Notes under the pieces: model-generated
The model's input: the letters and a program-made list of their open reading frames with translations, nothing else
What the model was told of the DNA's origin: nothing
Databases searched by the model: none
Translations under genes and position numbers: made by a program
In this document: positions 62,303-64,000 of the stretch, piece by piece
Numbering within the stretch: position 1 is the first letter of the stretch
Layout: every line of letters begins with the position of its first letter
NCBI RefSeq assembly: GCF_004340525.1
Contig: NZ_SLWX01000001.1
Location: 1 to 64,000, forward strand
From: Chromatocurvus halotolerans
GTDB taxonomy: Bacteria > Pseudomonadota > Gammaproteobacteria > Pseudomonadales > Halieaceae
Reading direction: 5' to 3'
DNA: 64,000 nucleotides

Positions 62303-62799
62303 CCCTCGCTGACTTCAATGCGGCGGACACGGAGACCGCATCGCAGGCACTTGCCCGCTGCTGCAGCTGCCGTCGCTGGGTGGAAGCGCTGGTGCAGGGG
62401 CGCCCCTACGCCGACCTGGAGGCGCTGCGCGACGCCGCGGACCGCGTCTGGACAACCCTGGGTGACGACGATTACCTGGAAGCCTTCGCCGGACATCCGC
62501 AGATCGGGGACATGGACAGCCTGCACGGGAAATCCGCGGAAACGCGCTCGCTCGCCGCACAGGAGCAGGCTGGCGTCCTCGGGGCAGACGATGCGATCCT
62601 GCGCGAGCTGGCGCACTGCAATGCCGAGTACTTCCGGCGTTTCGGTTTCATTTTCATCGTCTGCGCCAGCGGCAGGAGCGTCGAGGAAATGCTGCATCTG
62701 ATGCAGTCACGCATGGCACATTCGCGACACGAGGAAATTGCCATCGCCGCCGAGGAGCAGCGCAGAATATTCCACAGACGAATCGGACAGTTGCTATGA
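62299..62799 (+). CDS. uraD: OHCU decarboxylase
   Basis: A 166-residue cofactor-free decarboxylase that converts OHCU to S-allantoin. Catalytic features are the HPQIGD motif, the SxxE-like stretch SAETRSLAAQEQAGV and FGFIFIVCASG; the helical fold is typical. It uses a GTG start at 62299 that overlaps the alc stop (GTGA). The family usually begins near L-x-x-FN, which fits (TLADFN). Confidence 0.93.
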   Translation: MTLADFNAADTETASQALARCCSCRRWVEALVQGRPYADLEALRDAADRVWTTLGDDDYLEAFAGHPQIGDMDSLHGKSAETRSLAAQEQAGVLGADDAILRELAHCNAEYFRRFGFIFIVCASGRSVEEMLHLMQSRMAHSRHEEIAIAAEEQRRIFHRRIGQLL

Positions 62800-63143
62800 G
62801 CCAGATCAGCACGCATGTTCTCGACACCGCCCTTGGACAGCCCGCTAAAGGGGTGCCGCTGTCACTCTGTCGGGAAGAGAGCGACGGCAGCTGGACACCA
62901 GTCGCAGACGCCATCACGAATCGCGACGGACGCGTGGACGGCGGACTGTGTGAGGCCGGCCTTGAGCTGCCCGCTGGCAGCTACCGCATGCGCTTCAACA
63001 CCGCAGACTACCTCGCGTCGCAGAACCTGGAGGTTTTCTATCCCCGGATTGATGTGGTGTTCCATCTGCCCGCCGGCGGCGAGCATTATCACATTCCTCT
63101 GCTGCTCTCGCCCTACGGCTACAGTACCTATCGAGGCAGCTGA
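62796..63143 (+). CDS. uraH: 5-hydroxyisourate hydrolase
   Basis: A 115-residue transthyretin-like protein that hydrolyses 5-hydroxyisourate. It has the N-terminal STHVLDTALGQPAKGVPL, a central RMRF-type strand and the hallmark C-terminal YRGS. No signal peptide, so cytoplasmic. It starts at ATG 62796 overlapping uraD, and ends on the base where allA begins. Confidence 0.96.
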   Translation: MSQISTHVLDTALGQPAKGVPLSLCREESDGSWTPVADAITNRDGRVDGGLCEAGLELPAGSYRMRFNTADYLASQNLEVFYPRIDVVFHLPAGGEHYHIPLLLSPYGYSTYRGS

Positions 63144-63697
63144 TGAGCGGCCATCGGACTCCGGAACCACTGATCCTGCAAGCCCTCTCCGCCGCCGCAT
63201 TCGCGCCCTTCGGCGCGGTCATCGAACCCGCTGCTGCCGCGCACGAATACCCGATCAACGATGGACTGACCTACCGCTACGACGATATTGCCCGCGCGCA
63301 CAGCTTTCCCGCCGGACAAAGTAACGGCGAGATGAATTCCGCTGATACGGGCCTCGGCTTCAGTATTTTCCGCGCCCGGCCCGTGGCACTGCCCTTTGCC
63401 CTTCAACGCATGGAGCGGCATCCGCTGGGCACACAGGCGTTCATCAACACCGGCAACGTGGCCTTCGCCATCGTGGTCGCACCCCCGGGCGCTTTCGACG
63501 CGGCAGCAATGCGTGCCTTCCTGGCTGCACCGGGACAAAGCATCAACTATCACGTTGGCACCTGGCATCACCACCTGCTGGCCCTCGGTCGCGGCGATTT
63601 TATCGTGGTCGACCGGATCGGCGATGGCAACTGCGACGAGATGGCGCTCCCTGAGCCGATCATGCTCGTGGCCAGCAGCGCAGACGGCCACCGCTGA
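63143..63697 (+). CDS. allA: Ureidoglycolate lyase
   Basis: A 184-residue cupin-fold enzyme that splits ureidoglycolate into glyoxylate and urea. Seen are FAPFGAVIEP near the N terminus, GFSIFRARP, MERHPLGTQAFIN, and YHVGTWHHHLLALG with the active-site histidines. It overlaps its neighbours by one base on both sides. Urea released here can be used by urease upstream. Confidence 0.93.
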   Translation: MSGHRTPEPLILQALSAAAFAPFGAVIEPAAAAHEYPINDGLTYRYDDIARAHSFPAGQSNGEMNSADTGLGFSIFRARPVALPFALQRMERHPLGTQAFINTGNVAFAIVVAPPGAFDAAAMRAFLAAPGQSINYHVGTWHHHLLALGRGDFIVVDRIGDGNCDEMALPEPIMLVASSADGHR

Positions 63698-64000
63698 TGC
63701 TGCAGGCACACAGAGGGGCTGTGCTGCACTTCCTGCAGGATCCAGATGTGGCACCGGCAGAAGACGCCTGGGCGCATTACCCGGATGGCCTGCTCGTGAC
63801 AGAGGGCGATCGCGTGCACAGCGTTGGCCCGGCATCCTCACTGCTGGCATCGCTTCCCGCTGATTGCCCGGTGCGCCGGCATGACAATGCCCTGCTGCTT
63901 CCCGGTTTTATCGATACGCATATTCATCTGCCGCAGATGGAGATGGTCGGCGCCCATGGCGAGCAGCTGCTGGAATGGCTGGAGAAATACGTCTTTCCCG
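63697..64000 (+). CDS. guaD: Guanine deaminase, N-terminal part (cut by window end)
   Basis: ATG 63697 shares a base with the allA stop and opens a frame of 101 codons that runs off the window. The beginning of the amidohydrolase domain is visible: LLLPGFIDTHIHLPQMEMVG with the metal-binding H-x-H, then LLEWLEKYVFP, which is typical of guanine deaminase. It should convert guanine to xanthine, feeding xanthine dehydrogenase. Remaining ligands and length cannot be checked. Confidence 0.88.
   Translation, partial: MLQAHRGAVLHFLQDPDVAPAEDAWAHYPDGLLVTEGDRVHSVGPASSLLASLPADCPVRRHDNALLLPGFIDTHIHLPQMEMVGAHGEQLLEWLEKYVFP

Overview
The window looks like a chromosome segment from a free-living, probably aquatic or marine, high-GC gammaproteobacterium. 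The pointers are the TIGR02647-type protein, a complete TamA/TamB pair, AlkB and an Ada-like methyltransferase, a BtuB-type receptor under a cobalamin riboswitch, and sulfate-ester hydrolases of two classes. Genus or family cannot be fixed from the sequence alone. No tRNA, rRNA or CRISPR array was seen.

Layout. Positions 1-4.6 kb are a degraded, lower-GC accessory patch: the 3' end and right terminus of an IS21-family element, three orphan small proteins (two secreted, one membrane), and an IS3-family element with a broken transposase that carries a stub of an IS30-family element inside it. From 4.8 to 15 kb come a voltage-gated cation channel with an acidic, calcium-type selectivity filter, a lipoprotein alkyl sulfatase, a cobalamin-riboswitch operon (btuB, a DUF6580-like membrane protein, a BtuF-like protein without a signal peptide), and a membrane-anchored sulfatase coupled to a membrane-anchored endonuclease/exonuclease/phosphatase-fold enzyme. 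From 15 to 26 kb lie two alkylation-repair genes (an AraC-type/MGMT fusion and alkB) around a CocE/NonD hydrolase, an SLC13-RCK permease, a PQQ-type sugar dehydrogenase and a large GAF/PAS/GGDEF/EAL protein. From 26 to 47 kb lie a BLUF blue-light receptor with paired upstream repeats, a secreted BNR-repeat protein, a 2OG dioxygenase, an OmpA-like lipoprotein, corA, a TolC-HlyD-ABC2-ABC2 export operon with no ATPase, a DMT transporter, an APH/kinase fusion and tamAB.

From 47 kb to the end everything lies on the + strand. A secreted alpha/beta hydrolase and a NatA/NatB-type ABC exporter are followed by a compact run of at least 16 genes: an HD-domain protein, ureDABCEFG, xdhABC, alc, uraD, uraH, allA and guaD (cut by the window end). 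Most of the later joints overlap by 1-8 bases, which suggests translational coupling. Together they take guanine to xanthine (GuaD), xanthine to urate (XdhABC), 5-hydroxyisourate to OHCU to allantoin (UraH, UraD), and allantoate to ureidoglycolate to glyoxylate plus urea (Alc, AllA); urease then releases ammonia. Urate oxidase and allantoinase are not in the window and may lie downstream of guaD.

A structural theme is tail-to-tail packing. Four convergent gene pairs overlap at their 3' ends (12,123-12,138; 15,870-15,913; 33,141-33,156; 41,363-41,401), leaving no room for conventional terminators. No clear defence or wholly new multi-gene system was found. The most interesting leads are the acidic-filter channel, the BtuCD-less cobalamin operon, the BLUF gene with its repeats next to c-di-GMP and oxidoreductase genes, and the HD-domain protein at the head of the urease/purine run.
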